Positions 1 through 9,908 of a DNA stretch of 64,000 nt are shown in pieces. The translations under genes and the position numbers were made by a program. Source of the DNA: Tetraselmis striata (taxonomy: Eukaryota > Chlorophyta > Chlorodendrophyceae > Chlorodendrales > Chlorodendraceae); NCBI GenBank assembly GCA_006384855.1, contig VCJN01002518.1, positions 1-64,000 of the forward strand, read 5' to 3'. The notes under the pieces are model-generated. The model saw nothing but the letters and a program-made list of their open reading frames with translations. It was not told where the DNA came from and ran no database searches. The first letter of the stretch is position 1. Each line of letters begins with the position of its first letter.

Positions 1-148
1 TCGGCTTCCTGTTACGATCCATCTCCACCTGCCGACCCACCGCGACCTGCTCTCGCACGCACGACGATACATTCGCGATTTCACAGGTCCTATCGACCCT
101 TGGTAACGATTCTGTACCCTTCAACCTTTATCCGAGTCGCCTGTCGCC

Positions 149-1193
149 ATGGCATCGCACCGGAGCGCCCGTCAAGCCGGTTACCCTCCGGTGGTCCACC
201 CGCCGAGCAGTCTATGCGTCAAATTGTCGAGAAGAAGATGCTGGACGCCCGCGTTGTGGCGCCAACCCAGAACACCTCTCACAAGCTCGCCGACGTTTCA
301 TGACTTCCCAGCAGTCAAGGCCTTCTGGAGAATGTCGACAAGGAGATTTCCGACCGCAACAAGCTTTGGGTTCCTGAGACGGAGGCATGGCTCGGTCGCC
401 AGTTCAAGACCGATTCTATCGCGGCTCACACCCACCAACTTGTACTCAACAGCCATGAGCTTCAAGTTCACATTGTTATGGGTTGCGAGGTCCTGACTCA
501 CTTTGTCAACTATCAAGACTGGAAACAAGCTTTTTTCAAGGCCGCTTTCCCCAACGGCATTCAGACAACTGTCGGAGACTATGCGCGTAACATCTGCATC
601 AAGCCGAGCGACCCCAAGATGGCTACTTGCTGCGTCGACTTGCAGCGCAAGCTACAAGCTGCATTTGCTTTGCTGCATGAACCTTTCGTTGTGCCTGAGT
701 ACTTGCAAGTGCAGCGTATTTTGCAGGCGATTCCCAAGCACGAGAGAGCCGAGGTGCAAAGGATGGCTAACCACAACAACGAGGTTGTCTTGACTCATGA
801 AGTACTTTTCAGACATCTCTCGGCTATCGACGAGGAGCACCGCGTCGCTGTCGAGATTGCCCAAAGGAGGCCAACATCAAGAAACACAAGCGTCGCTACG
901 AGGAGTATTCAGGTCGTTGTCACATGCCGACCTCCACAAACCCGTGGTCACGCAACAACGGAGCATCAACCAGCTCTGCCCCAAGTCGTCCTGCTGCTCA
1001 CAGCAGCTTCCCCAGTCGTCAACCAAAAAAGAGTCGCTTCTCTGGTGAGTGCGCCAAATGCGGCAAAAAAGGCCACTCAATTTATGAATGCCGCCATGCG
1101 TCTGAACATGACAAAGAACAGTTCAAAGCCAAAGTGGCAGCTAACAAGCTAGCCAAGCAAGTCGACAAGATCGACTTACATAAAAACAAATGA
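149..1193 (+). pseudogene. Gypsy gag region with CCHC zinc knuckle (fossil)
   Basis: This is the capsid/nucleocapsid-coding part of the Gypsy element. A helical capsid-like stretch is readable around 480-900. A basic, serine-rich linker follows, and near 1046-1090 there is a CCHC knuckle of the form CAKCGKKGHSIYEC, the RNA-binding nucleocapsid signature of retroelements. These pieces do not lie in one continuous frame, so the region looks broken, or in part uses frameshifting as many Gypsy elements do between gag and pol. It sits directly upstream of the long pol open stretch. The gag call is firm from the knuckle and position; the N-terminal limit is uncertain. Confidence 0.75.
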
Positions 1194-1217
1194 CGGTGTT
1201 GGGCGACATGCCAACCT

Positions 1218-4200
1218 GTGCCTCTCAATGTAATTGAGACAATTGACACTGACATGTCGCCGAGTCCATGCAAACATGCATGCACTGCTAAACTGCCTGC
1301 TCAGCCCCTGCATGAGATCGAGGATACAGATGTCGATATGGTCGAGCATTGCGCTCCCGCGGCACTGAACCCCTCCGACTCACAACCTGAGCATGAAGCT
1401 CATGGGTGTTCCTGTGCTCATTCACACCTCGTTGCCGACATCGAGGACGAGACAGGGTGCAGAGAAAATGTCGACAAAAATGTCAAAGACAAAAAGACGC
1501 ATGCTAAACTGCATGCCAAACTGACTATCATGCAAAAGAGATCTCGAGTGCGCAGAATGCGTACCAAAAACAATAATCAAAAGAATGACACTGAAATTGA
1601 CAAATATGCAAAACCAAATGCATGTCCAACTGACTCTGTTGTGTTTGACCAAGCAGAATTCAAGAGACTGAATTATGCCTATGGTCCAGTCACTTTTGAT
1701 GCCTGTGCCTCAGCATATGATGCTGTCTGTTCAGATTATTGCAGTGCTGAAAAACCATTTTTGCAACAAAATATCAAAGGTAAAACTGTGTTCATCAATC
1801 CAGTGTATGATGACACAGCCCTGCCTATCTTGCAGCATTTTGAGATGCAAAGACAAGAGTCACCTTTTGACACAAGAGGTATTATTGTTATGCCCAGATG
1901 GTCCTCACAATTAGGACAATCCTGGAAACCACTGCTTTCAAAATATAAGAAAATTCATAGCTACCCGCCTGGAACATATCTGTTTCACACACCCAGTTCA
2001 GCGACTGATACTGAACCTATGGGACCCACTGAGTGGTATGTTGATGTCTACCTGGCTGACTACACTGTTGAGGAACGTTCAGCCCAGGCAATTAATGACG
2101 TCGTTACCACTGAGGAACTCAAAACCATGCTGGCTGAACAGCAAGGTAAGGAATATAAACCAAAAGCCACAAAGTCCCACCAGTCACGTATGATGACAGA
2201 AAAATGTTTTGTTACCAGCAAGTCTGATCATGACTTATTGCTATTACACCCAACATGTGCTGAATTTAATATAACACCTTCCGTACTGGTTGACAGCGGT
2301 GCTACTTTGAACTTTGCCAGCACCAAGTATGTCAAAGAAAATAAAATACCAACTACACCACTTCAAAACAAAGTAAGAGTTATTCTTGCTGATGGTAGAA
2401 TGGTTCTCGCCTCACAAAAAATCACCCTTGAATTAAATATCAACAATTACACAATACCCATTGACTTCACAGTCACACCGTTACAACATAATTTCAATCT
2501 GGTTTTAGGGATGCAATTCCTGAAACAACACAACCCACATGTTGATTGGGAATCTGGTCTGATGACATTTTCCACAGGACTAAAAGTCCAATGCCAAACA
2601 GAGCCCCGCCAGGCTAATGTCAGAATGGTTCATGCTAATGCCATGGCCAGAGAAATTGCCAAGCATGATCCTGACACAGTTTATTTCTGCGCCATTGTTA
2701 AACAATACAATGCCACCAAAGAGAGTGATGAGCTCGATATTGATGATGAGATAAATACAATTGACACTGACCAGTCTGCAGCTTATACCGCTCAGATCAG
2801 AGACTTATTGCGAAAGCATAAACCAATATGCTCTCCGCTTGACAACCTTCCACAATTACGCCCTGGTCTTGATCATGAGATCCCTCTTGTTCCTGATGCT
2901 CAAGTTCCTGCAGGAAAAATATACAGATTATCACCTGCAGAATTAGAGGAACTAAGAACACAACTGAATTCTTTTCTTGAGAAACAGTTTATACAGGAGT
3001 CCTTCTCTCCATATGCAGCTCCTGTTCTCTTCGCCCGCAAGGCCAATGGCGGTCTGCGCATGTGCATTGACTACCGTCAATTGAATAAGTACACCAAAAA
3101 GGTCGAGTTCCCTGTTCCACCTGCTGATGCATTACTTGATATGCTATCTGGTGCTACTGTCTATTCAGCTCTTGATCTCGCCTTAGGTTATCACCAACTC
3201 CGGATTAATCCACCTGATGTTCCTAAGACAGCGTTCCGAACTGTCTATGGCCAATTCGAGTGGCTAGTAATGCCATTTGGACTCACCAGTGCTCCCTCCT
3301 CTTTTCAACGCCTGATGACATCTATACTCCAGCCACACAAGCATACCTTTATACTTGTATACCTGGATGATGTCTTGATTTTTAGCAACTCGCTTGAGGA
3401 ACATTTGCAACATTTGGACACAGCTCTTACTATGCTCGAGTCTAATGACATTAGACTACGATTACAGAAATGCTGGTTTGCCAAGAATGAACTAGAATAC
3501 CTTGGACATATGGTATCACACGCTGGCCTAAGACCCTCGCCTAATAAAATCAAGGCTGTTCAGGATTGGCCCAGGCCTAAGAACGTTCAGAATGTCCAAC
3601 AATATCTTGGTTTCTGCAATTTTTACCGACGCTATGTGCGCAATTATTCTGCTATTGCAGCACCGTTATATGCCCTCACAAGAAAGGATAACATATTTGA
3701 TTGGACAGTTGAATGCCAAGCTGCATTTGTAAAACTGAAGCAAGCCTTGTGCCAGTCCCCAGTGCTGGCAAGCCCTGTCACCGGCAAAGATGCTGAGTTT
3801 GTAGTGGCTACTGACGCCAGCAAATATGCCTTAGGTGCAGTTCTGCTCCAGGCTAATGCTGATGGCCACTTACACCCTTGCAGCTATTATGCAAAGACAT
3901 TGCAGGCTGCACAAACAAATTATCCCACCTATGACCAAGAGCTCTTGGGTGTGGTATGTGCTCTGAAAGAATGGCGCTGCTACTTGGAAGGCAGTCGCCG
4001 TATTACAGTTATAACTGACCATGCCACATTGAGGCATTTGCCTACACAGGAAGGACTAGGCAGACGCCATGCCCTATGGTTACATGAAATCTCACCATAC
4101 ATGGCAGTCAACCCACAGACTAATGAGCCTGTGTTGCAGATATTATATCGCAAAGGCGCTGACAATGAGGCTGATGCTCTCTCTCGCCGCCCTGACTTGC

Positions 4201-5798
4201 ATTATGCATTGACTGAATATGAAAACCAGCTGGTCGAAGCTGACCTTGAACAAATGCAGGACTATTTGTCAGCAATGTCCGCCTTGCAGATTGACAGCAA
4301 GCTAATAAACAAGATCAAAGCTGCCTACATCACTGATGTTGCCTACAGTCATGGACGCACCCCCAACGGTGTGCGACAAGATGAGACTGATGGTCTCTAC
4401 TACATGGCAGATAAGGTCTGTATACCCAATGATTCTGAACTGAGAAAACTCATCATTGAGGAGTATCATGTTGGTAATGGACACCCCAACCATACCCGCA
4501 CTCTTGCCAACATACTGCGTATGTTTTGGTGGCCACGCATGAATACCACAGTCAAGCATTACTGCAAACACTGTGATACTTGCGTTAGAATCAAAGCAGC
4601 TACCACCAAGCCTCATGGTTCTTTATTTCCCTTGCCAAAGGCAACCAAGCCTTGGGAGATAATCTCAATGGATTTTATAACCAACTTACCTGAGGTGGAT
4701 GGCTATGATGCTATTGCTACGTTTGTTGATACATTCACCAAACAGTCACATTTTGTGCCATGCAATATTAAGATTGATGCGACACAGCTGGCCAGATTAT
4801 ATTTGGACAATATTTACAGACACCATGGTCTCAGCAGATGTATCATCTCTGACAGAGATCCCAGGTTCACTTCAGTGTTCTGGAAATCATTGTTTACAGC
4901 TCTGCAAACTAAGCTAAATATTTCCAGCGCTTATCACCCGCAAACTGACGGTCAAACTGAACGCACCCACAGAACTATTGAGCAAATATTACGTGCGTTT
5001 GTTCACAAGCAACATGACTCTTGGTTAAGTCATTTGGCTCTTGCTGAATTTTCTTACAACAATTCAGTCCATTCAGCAACACATTATGCCCCTTTTGAGG
5101 CAATTTATGGCATGATGCCACTGACACCACCTGATCTGATTGCTACTGCCAACCAAGATGCACGCAACACAGTTGCAAATATTCAAGATATTCACATGTT
5201 GATTACTGAGCAACTGAAGCTTGCTGATGAATATCAAAAGGTCTATGCCGACCGCAAAACCAGCCCTGTTGAGTTCGCAGAAGGAGACAAAGTCTGGCTC
5301 TCAACGGAGCACTTGCTCATACGCAACCAGCCGGCGCGCAAGTTCCGACAGCGCTACATCGGCCCCTACCCGGTCACAGCCAAGATCTCCAGCCAGGCGT
5401 ATCGTCTGCGCCTGCCACCAACGTTCGACTGCCACAATGTGTTTCACATCAGTCGACTGCGCCAGTGCGTCAACCCAGATGCACAGCCCGATACAATACC
5501 GTCCAGTGTGGAGCCCCCTGTCGACGAGTTCGTCGTTGAACGCGTGCTCGATTTCTCTATCGAGCGCCGCGAGGATCTGTACAAGCGAGGACTCTGCCTC
5601 GTCTTTCTGGTGCGTTGGCTGAACTACGACTCAAGTCATGACAGCTGGGAACCATACAGCGCGCTGCGACGTGTCGAGGCGCTACACGATTTCGCGAGGA
5701 CGAGCCGACATCTGCAAGACACGCTACGCTCAAAGGAATACGCCAACCTGCGAGCGCGCCACCCGTCACGTTTTCCAGAGTCCATCCCGGAGCGTTGA
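1218..5798 (+). CDS. pol: Gypsy pol polyprotein: MTase-like domain, PR, RT, RNase H, INT, chromodomain
   Basis: One open stretch of about 1,526 codons; it opens at a GTG, the first ATG is at 1254, and it may be read as a continuation of gag. Visible parts in order (residues approximate): acidic/basic linker 1-140; an adenine-methyltransferase-like domain 145-270 with FDACAS and FINPVYDD; retroviral-type aspartic protease with VDSGAT near 357; reverse transcriptase with LVYLDDVLIFS near 712; RNase H with ATDASKYALG near 863; integrase zinc finger HHCC 1085-1122; integrase core with MDFI, SDRDPRFTS and the glutamate in QTDGQTERTH near 1150-1250; GPY/F module near 1380; chromodomain 1437-1492 with the aromatic/acidic VRWLNYDSSHDSWEP core. 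The chromodomain would tether integration to modified histone tails, by family knowledge. This stretch looks whole. Confidence 0.93.
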   Translation: MPLNVIETIDTDMSPSPCKHACTAKLPAQPLHEIEDTDVDMVEHCAPAALNPSDSQPEHEAHGCSCAHSHLVADIEDETGCRENVDKNVKDKKTHAKLHAKLTIMQKRSRVRRMRTKNNNQKNDTEIDKYAKPNACPTDSVVFDQAEFKRLNYAYGPVTFDACASAYDAVCSDYCSAEKPFLQQNIKGKTVFINPVYDDTALPILQHFEMQRQESPFDTRGIIVMPRWSSQLGQSWKPLLSKYKKIHSYPPGTYLFHTPSSATDTEPMGPTEWYVDVYLADYTVEERSAQAINDVVTTEELKTMLAEQQGKEYKPKATKSHQSRMMTEKCFVTSKSDHDLLLLHPTCAEFNITPSVLVDSGATLNFASTKYVKENKIPTTPLQNKVRVILADGRMVLASQKITLELNINNYTIPIDFTVTPLQHNFNLVLGMQFLKQHNPHVDWESGLMTFSTGLKVQCQTEPRQANVRMVHANAMAREIAKHDPDTVYFCAIVKQYNATKESDELDIDDEINTIDTDQSAAYTAQIRDLLRKHKPICSPLDNLPQLRPGLDHEIPLVPDAQVPAGKIYRLSPAELEELRTQLNSFLEKQFIQESFSPYAAPVLFARKANGGLRMCIDYRQLNKYTKKVEFPVPPADALLDMLSGATVYSALDLALGYHQLRINPPDVPKTAFRTVYGQFEWLVMPFGLTSAPSSFQRLMTSILQPHKHTFILVYLDDVLIFSNSLEEHLQHLDTALTMLESNDIRLRLQKCWFAKNELEYLGHMVSHAGLRPSPNKIKAVQDWPRPKNVQNVQQYLGFCNFYRRYVRNYSAIAAPLYALTRKDNIFDWTVECQAAFVKLKQALCQSPVLASPVTGKDAEFVVATDASKYALGAVLLQANADGHLHPCSYYAKTLQAAQTNYPTYDQELLGVVCALKEWRCYLEGSRRITVITDHATLRHLPTQEGLGRRHALWLHEISPYMAVNPQTNEPVLQILYRKGADNEADALSRRPDLHYALTEYENQLVEADLEQMQDYLSAMSALQIDSKLINKIKAAYITDVAYSHGRTPNGVRQDETDGLYYMADKVCIPNDSELRKLIIEEYHVGNGHPNHTRTLANILRMFWWPRMNTTVKHYCKHCDTCVRIKAATTKPHGSLFPLPKATKPWEIISMDFITNLPEVDGYDAIATFVDTFTKQSHFVPCNIKIDATQLARLYLDNIYRHHGLSRCIISDRDPRFTSVFWKSLFTALQTKLNISSAYHPQTDGQTERTHRTIEQILRAFVHKQHDSWLSHLALAEFSYNNSVHSATHYAPFEAIYGMMPLTPPDLIATANQDARNTVANIQDIHMLITEQLKLADEYQKVYADRKTSPVEFAEGDKVWLSTEHLLIRNQPARKFRQRYIGPYPVTAKISSQAYRLRLPPTFDCHNVFHISRLRQCVNPDAQPDTIPSSVEPPVDEFVVERVLDFSIERREDLYKRGLCLVFLVRWLNYDSSHDSWEPYSALRRVEALHDFARTSRHLQDTLRSKEYANLRARHPSRFPESIPER

Positions 5799-5918
5799 CA
5801 CCTACTGCTGCTGTTGCTGTTGCTATATCACGCTTCCACCGCCAACCGACATCTGGGCCAGGCCTTCGGCGACGCGAAAAGACACTTTCCAGTTCGTCAT
5901 TTATCAGAGGGGTGGGAA

Positions 5919-6101
5919 TGTTAGGGTTGCGCCTAGCGACTACCCTAATACCACCTGCGACGTTTTATGGCCAAGTAATCTTACTGTTGTACTGCTGATA
6001 TTTCAGCACGCGTATTATGTACTGGTACGGCCACAACCAGGCGCCAGTAATAAATATTCCTTGTAACATAAATACAGTACGCGCTACAACTCCTAATCAT
6101 C
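5919..6101 (+). repeat. Gypsy 3' LTR (start clear, end approximate)
   Basis: A purine-rich tract ending in GAGGGGTGGGAA lies at about 5906-5918 and is followed by TGTTAGGG, the expected polypurine tract and TG start of a 3' LTR. An AATAAA polyadenylation signal is at 6049-6054. The right end is placed near 6099-6102 at a CA dinucleotide only by plausibility, because the 5' LTR needed for comparison lies outside the window. Confidence 0.5.
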
Positions 6102-6264
6102 AGGATAGCGCTACTAGCTGCCTGTCCGCGGTGCCCAGTTGGACCGCTATAGGATAAATATCCAATGCCACCAGCATGTTGTAAGAGATTACATTCAGCA
6201 ACCAACTCAATTCGCCAAACGCTACGAGTAAGAGCCCTGTCTCACTAAGTACTGCCACGAGTAC

Positions 6265-7044
6265 TTACACCTCGTGACCGGGTCCAAGGGCAGGCAAATC
6301 TCGAAACATTTCTACCTCGGGTACCTTGCGACCAAACACCGCTTCGGGATAAACCTCCTCAATTGTTTCAATTCGTGACCTACGGCCCTGCCTTCCACCG
6401 AGGGCTACGCCCGATCCGTCGAATTGACGAACCCGTTCAGCAACGCTTGTGCCCCCGGCTCGCGGCCTCGCTTCGATCGCAACGCCATGCTGGTGCCCCG
6501 CCTCGACGCGCGCCGGCTCGTACAGCATCGGAACGGCCTGGCTCACGGGGGCGGGCGTAGCCGGGCGCACGGGGGCGGACGTCGACGCTTCTGATATTGT
6601 CGCGACAGCGGTGGGTGGAATCGACACCGCGCCGAGCCCCTTTACCTCCGTCATCGTATCCATTACCGGAGGTGCATCCGTTTGAGTTGAACCGGCCCTC
6701 GTGCTTGGCGGCCTCGTGCCCCCGCCCCCAAAGTCGCTTTGAATGAATGACCCGTCCGGCATGTGATTCACGCGAATGGGTTGTCCCATCGAGTAAGTGG
6801 CAAAGCTGCGATGCATCGCGCCCCCCGCGCCGCTCCCTCCCCCCGCGCCGCCGCCGCCGCCCGCACCGCCGCCGCCCCCGGGTCCGCCTCGGCCACCCGA
6901 CACGCGCACGGTGACATGCTGAGTCACGTTCTGGTTCTTCCTGCCACCGGCCTTGGATCCCTGCTTGCGTTTACCTCCCCGCGCCGCCGCCTTCTTCTTC
7001 GGCTCCGCTTTGCGATTGCTGGATTTCGTTGTCTTCCTCGGCAT
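6265..7044 (-). CDS. Glycine-rich basic virus-like protein, function unknown
   Basis: An open frame of 259 codons in the PLV fossil. The N-terminal 40 residues are strongly basic (MPRKTTKSSNRK, then repeated K/R/A), followed by NVTQHVTVRVSGGRGG and a long glycine-rich run (about residues 50-75). A proline/alanine/threonine-rich middle and an acidic end with RIETIEEVYPEAVFG follow. A basic N-terminus plus a short beta-like VTxxVTVRV segment and a glycine tract is a pattern I associate with accessory genes beside the packaging ATPase in PLVs, but the function is not known to me. Its start lies inside the 3' end of the ATPase region, a compact overlap typical of viruses. It is not a collagen-type triplet repeat. 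Confidence 0.55.
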   Translation of the reverse strand: MPRKTTKSSNRKAEPKKKAAARGGKRKQGSKAGGRKNQNVTQHVTVRVSGGRGGPGGGGGAGGGGGAGGGSGAGGAMHRSFATYSMGQPIRVNHMPDGSFIQSDFGGGGTRPPSTRAGSTQTDAPPVMDTMTEVKGLGAVSIPPTAVATISEASTSAPVRPATPAPVSQAVPMLYEPARVEAGHQHGVAIEARPRAGGTSVAERVRQFDGSGVALGGRQGRRSRIETIEEVYPEAVFGRKVPEVEMFRDLPALGPGHEV

Positions 7045-7661
7045 TTAAGTTAATACGATCAAATTTCTTGTAGAATAAGCTTTTCTCGACATCGCAGAAC
7101 AGAAAGTCGTACCTTTCCCTGAACACAAAGCGCATGAGGCTGTCCGCGGTGTGAGGGTCGAGGAATATCAGCTCCTTGAATATGGCCTTGTACTCGCGCT
7201 TGTTATTAAACATGGCAAAGTGCGAGATGGTTTTTCGCACGGGCAACGGGATGGTATTGAATGACTGAACGAGCTGATGATGCTAAGACGCAGATGCCGC
7301 CGGTTGTAGATAAGCAACTTCATGAGCCGCTGGATTTCGCTGTCTTTGAGAGCCGCGGCCATGTCGTCTATCACATGGCCGATAGACGAATAAGGAGTGA
7401 AAACTCCTCCTCGTCGGCCGCCTCTCGCGTCTTTTCGTGAATCTTGTCAAGCGTCGCCCAATCCAAATCCGGGTACGTTTTGTCGCGCTTTTTGAATATT
7501 TTGACATCGAGCGAGGCAAGCGAATGGGGCGGCATGACGAGGTGCACGTGCTTGAACGCCTGAAAGTACATCTGCGGGCTCCGCAGCATGTTGACCATCA
7601 ACGACGTCTTCCCACTCCCCGCGCTCCCGATGAGCGTCATGAAGAACGACTTGTCGGGCAA
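6971..7661 (-). pseudogene. A32-like (FtsK/HerA family) genome-packaging ATPase, broken
   Basis: The N-terminal part contains a textbook Walker A motif, LIGSAGSGKTSLMVNML, followed further on by a Walker B-type segment IDDMAAALKD and the segment NRRHLRLSI, which is typical of the packaging ATPases of nucleocytoviruses, virophages and PLVs. A C-terminal part with FNNKREYKAIFKEL and FLFCDVEKSLFYKKF also fits. In the family this motor pumps DNA into the capsid. The gene is broken, with about two breaks. Its 3' end overlaps the start of the glycine-rich gene on the same strand. This is the best marker that the cluster is of viral origin. Confidence 0.8.
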
Positions 7662-7776
7662 GGGGCTCTGGATTTGAGGGTGGATCTAAACGTCGCACTT
7701 GAACTTTGGGGGCTTCATTACAATCTTCGACCGTTTGTCGATGTGCATGCCTTATTTTAGTTTAATCAAACGATTA

Positions 7777-8375
7777 TCACCGAGTCGTAAAAGTCAGCTC
7801 GCTCTTCATAGCGTGGCACCGGCTCGCTGGGCTCCTCCTGCCGCGTCGGCTTGGTCGCCCTAGGCAGCGCCCGCGGCTTCCGCTTGCGGGGCGGCTCGGG
7901 CTCCCCCGCGGGGGGGAGGGCTTCTTCTTCCACGCCCCGCTCTTGAAAAACTCGGACTCGATAAACTCGTCTATCGCGCTTAGGCCAACCTGAGGTGTTC
8001 TAGAAGCCCCAGCTGCCACCTGCTTGTCTCCCTCGCATGCTGAAGCTCCGCCTTTGCTTCCTGGAGCTCCGCCGCTCTTTTTTCGAGCTCTGCGCTTTGC
8101 GACAACATGCTTTTGCGGTATTTCCAGACCGTCGTCAGATAGCTCGCTATCCCGATCGCTTGGAGGGTCTTGACAAGCCAACTCATCATCATATTGCATC
8201 GATATTTGATCTCACGAAACAGAAAATGGCGTCCGGGATCGGCGAAGTGCGGCTCTACCACAACACGGCCAACTCCATCCCCGTGGGGGTCTATGACGAT
8301 ATCACCTCGCAATTCACCGTCGGGTCGACGAGCGACACCGCCAACCTGGTGAAGGGGGACTTGGCCCCGGAACAC
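7777..8375 (-). pseudogene. Small virus-like gene with hydrophobic N-terminus and coiled coil, broken
   Basis: Readable parts include MMSWLVKTLQAIGIASYLTT, a short hydrophobic stretch that could span a membrane, and then an alanine/glutamate-rich coiled coil containing AELEKRAAELQEAKAEL. A later part contains LSAIDEFIESEFFKSGAWKK and then a proline/arginine-rich tail. The parts are not in one frame (about one or two breaks). It lies between the packaging ATPase and the oppositely oriented spike-like gene. I do not recognise the family. A membrane-anchored or core-associated virion protein would fit, but that is a guess. Confidence 0.45.
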
Positions 8376-9463
8376 AGTATTGGTTCTGGGTGGAAGTAAT
8401 CGATGTCGCTGGGAACGAGTCCGCCATCCTGCCGCTCGGGAGCATAACGACCGCGGCCGTTGATGACGTGTGGTTGTTTTACTCCACTGGATCCACCTTC
8501 GGGACGCAATGCATTAATAGATTCTATTACAACGGTGCGGCCGGAGAAGGGGGTACGTACTCTCTCGATTACGATCACGTGACTTTGTACGACAATAACG
8601 AGAACAAAGGCGTGCTCCCCGAGAATGGCGACGGCTCCGCATCAGACACGGCGGTAGTCCAAGAGGGCAGCAGTACCGCACTAACGATGAACTCGACGCT
8701 TGAATCCGGGTACGCTCAGTTGGCGTGGGCAAGCACGACCGCGTCGGTGGCGGAGCCAAAGCTCGTGTTCAGCATTAGGATACCGGGCGATTACTCCACA
8801 AAGGTTCCCGTGGCCGGTTGGTCGTGGAACCAAGGCGCCATCAACAGTTCGCAACTAGGGAGTTGGATCATTTTCCGAAACGGCGCTCAGATGAATCACA
8901 CCGGTACGAACAACCCCGGGGGGAGCGGGCAGGCGTTCCGCGACATTAAGCCACTCTAGCTTGTACCCGCCCTCACGGCCGCCTCCAGTCAAGGCTACAC
9001 CGTCACGGAAAGTTCGCTATTAGCCGTGAACTACGCTGGATGGTACGCTTTCAGTCGAGAGGGCGGATCTTACAAAGGGGGTTGGTCCGCAGCGATAGAT
9101 ACTAATCCGCCTCAATATGTAGCGATTCAAATGCCCGCGGCTGTCACCGCACTGCCGTGCGTATTTGGGTCACTCAAGGATACGACACTTGGAAGGTTTT
9201 GGGGTGCAACATTGAAGGGAGCAACGACGGTACAAACTGGACGGTCTTATCGACCTTTATCAACATGACGTATGCAACCATTTCCGCGGCAGATAAGGCC
9301 ACTAACGTGTTTTACCAAGCCGACTTTGATAGCGATCGCAGACCCAATGACGACAGTTTTTCAAGGAACGATCACAAACCCCGGCTCATATTCACACTAC
9401 CGATTGTACCTGACACAACAAGAGAATAGCAAAGCTTTTGTAGATGAAATTGTGTTGATTTGA
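8226..9463 (+). pseudogene. Spike/receptor-binding-like protein with F5/8 type C domain, broken
   Basis: Starting near ATGGCGTCCGGGATCGG at 8226, the plus strand encodes beta-rich, asparagine/glycine/serine/threonine-rich sequence with few charged residues, as in virion fibres and spikes (GSTFGTQCINRFYYNGAAGE; GWSWNQGAINSSQLGSW). The C-terminal third (about 9030-9460) has the features of a discoidin/F5-8C galactose-binding domain: a tryptophan-rich entry, PPQYVAIQMP, then NIEGSNDGTNWTVLSTF, the signature of that fold. Such domains bind glycans or lipids on cell surfaces. The gene is broken, about three breaks. It is divergent from the minus-strand genes at its left. The assignment of the F5/8C domain is good; the role as a viral spike is an inference from context. 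Confidence 0.6.
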
Positions 9464-9483
9464 AGAGCTACCCCCCCCCCTCA

Positions 9484-9607
9484 ACGGTGCGTTTGAGAGT
9501 CTCGCGCGGTGCGTTTGAGAGTCTCGGTGCGTTTGAGAGTCTCGCGCGGTGCGTTTGAGAGTCTCGCGCGGTGCGTTTGAGAGTCTCGGTGCGTTTGAGA
9601 GTCTCGG
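9484..9607 (+). repeat. Short tandem repeat, six copies of an 18/22-bp unit
   Basis: The unit GTGCGTTTGAGAGTCTCG occurs six times, spaced 18 or 22 bp apart; the longer spacing carries an extra CGCG. It follows a C-run at 9471-9480 and sits between the spike-like gene and the last gene of PLV fossil 1. It may be an intergenic virus repeat or a local minisatellite. Confidence 0.85.
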
Positions 9608-9812
9608 TGTGTTCTACCTAAGTACTGCACCGAGTCACGCGCTCTTCGGCTCAAGGACCCAGCGAGGCCGGCGGCGCGGCGAGAGAGCGAGCGATCATTT
9701 GGCGGCGGCGAAAAGTGAGCCGCGCGAGGGGGTCCCGGTGGGATTGCTTATCATCCTCCTGTGTGACCCCCCGCGTGGCTCACTTTTGGGGCGTGTGGAG
9801 CGCGCACAATTG

Positions 9813-9820
9813 CATAAAAG
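9813..9820 (+). promoter_or_regulatory. TATA-like box CATAAAAG upstream of the small helical gene
   Basis: CATAAAAG lies about 90 bp before the ATG at 9909, within a GC-rich surrounding. The same octamer occurs shortly upstream of the small gene at 55139 in fossil 2. It is a reasonable core promoter guess, without further support. Confidence 0.35.
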
Positions 9821-9908
9821 CCGCGCGGGGAGCTAGGTGCATCATCATTTCCACCACGCCCACACCAAAATACTCGCTACAATACCCCAACCGCTTTGAC
9901 CAATCACC

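Larger units (their letters stand above)
1..6101 (+). mobile_element. Gypsy (Metaviridae) chromovirus, 5' end outside window
   Basis: An LTR retrotransposon of the Ty3/Gypsy chromovirus type covers the start of the window. Order seen: gag with a CCHC zinc knuckle, then protease, reverse transcriptase, RNase H, integrase and a C-terminal chromodomain, then a purine tract and the start of a 3' LTR. The 5' LTR is not present. The pol part is one long open stretch, while the gag part looks broken, with perhaps two or three breaks. Age cannot be judged because only one LTR is in view. Family placement rests on the integrase-before-end order, the YLDD reverse transcriptase box and the chromodomain. 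Confidence 0.93.

Noticed and set aside
6102-6264. Possible tRNA-like fold after the Gypsy LTR
   Set aside because: No consistent A and B box pair or acceptor stem could be drawn by eye.
6363-7053. Plus-strand open frames opposite the glycine-rich gene
   Set aside because: Shadows of a GC-rich coding strand; arginine/alanine-rich with no motif.
9484-9607. CRISPR-like array
   Set aside because: Repeats are adjacent with 0-4 bp between them and have no spacers; a eukaryotic/viral minisatellite.
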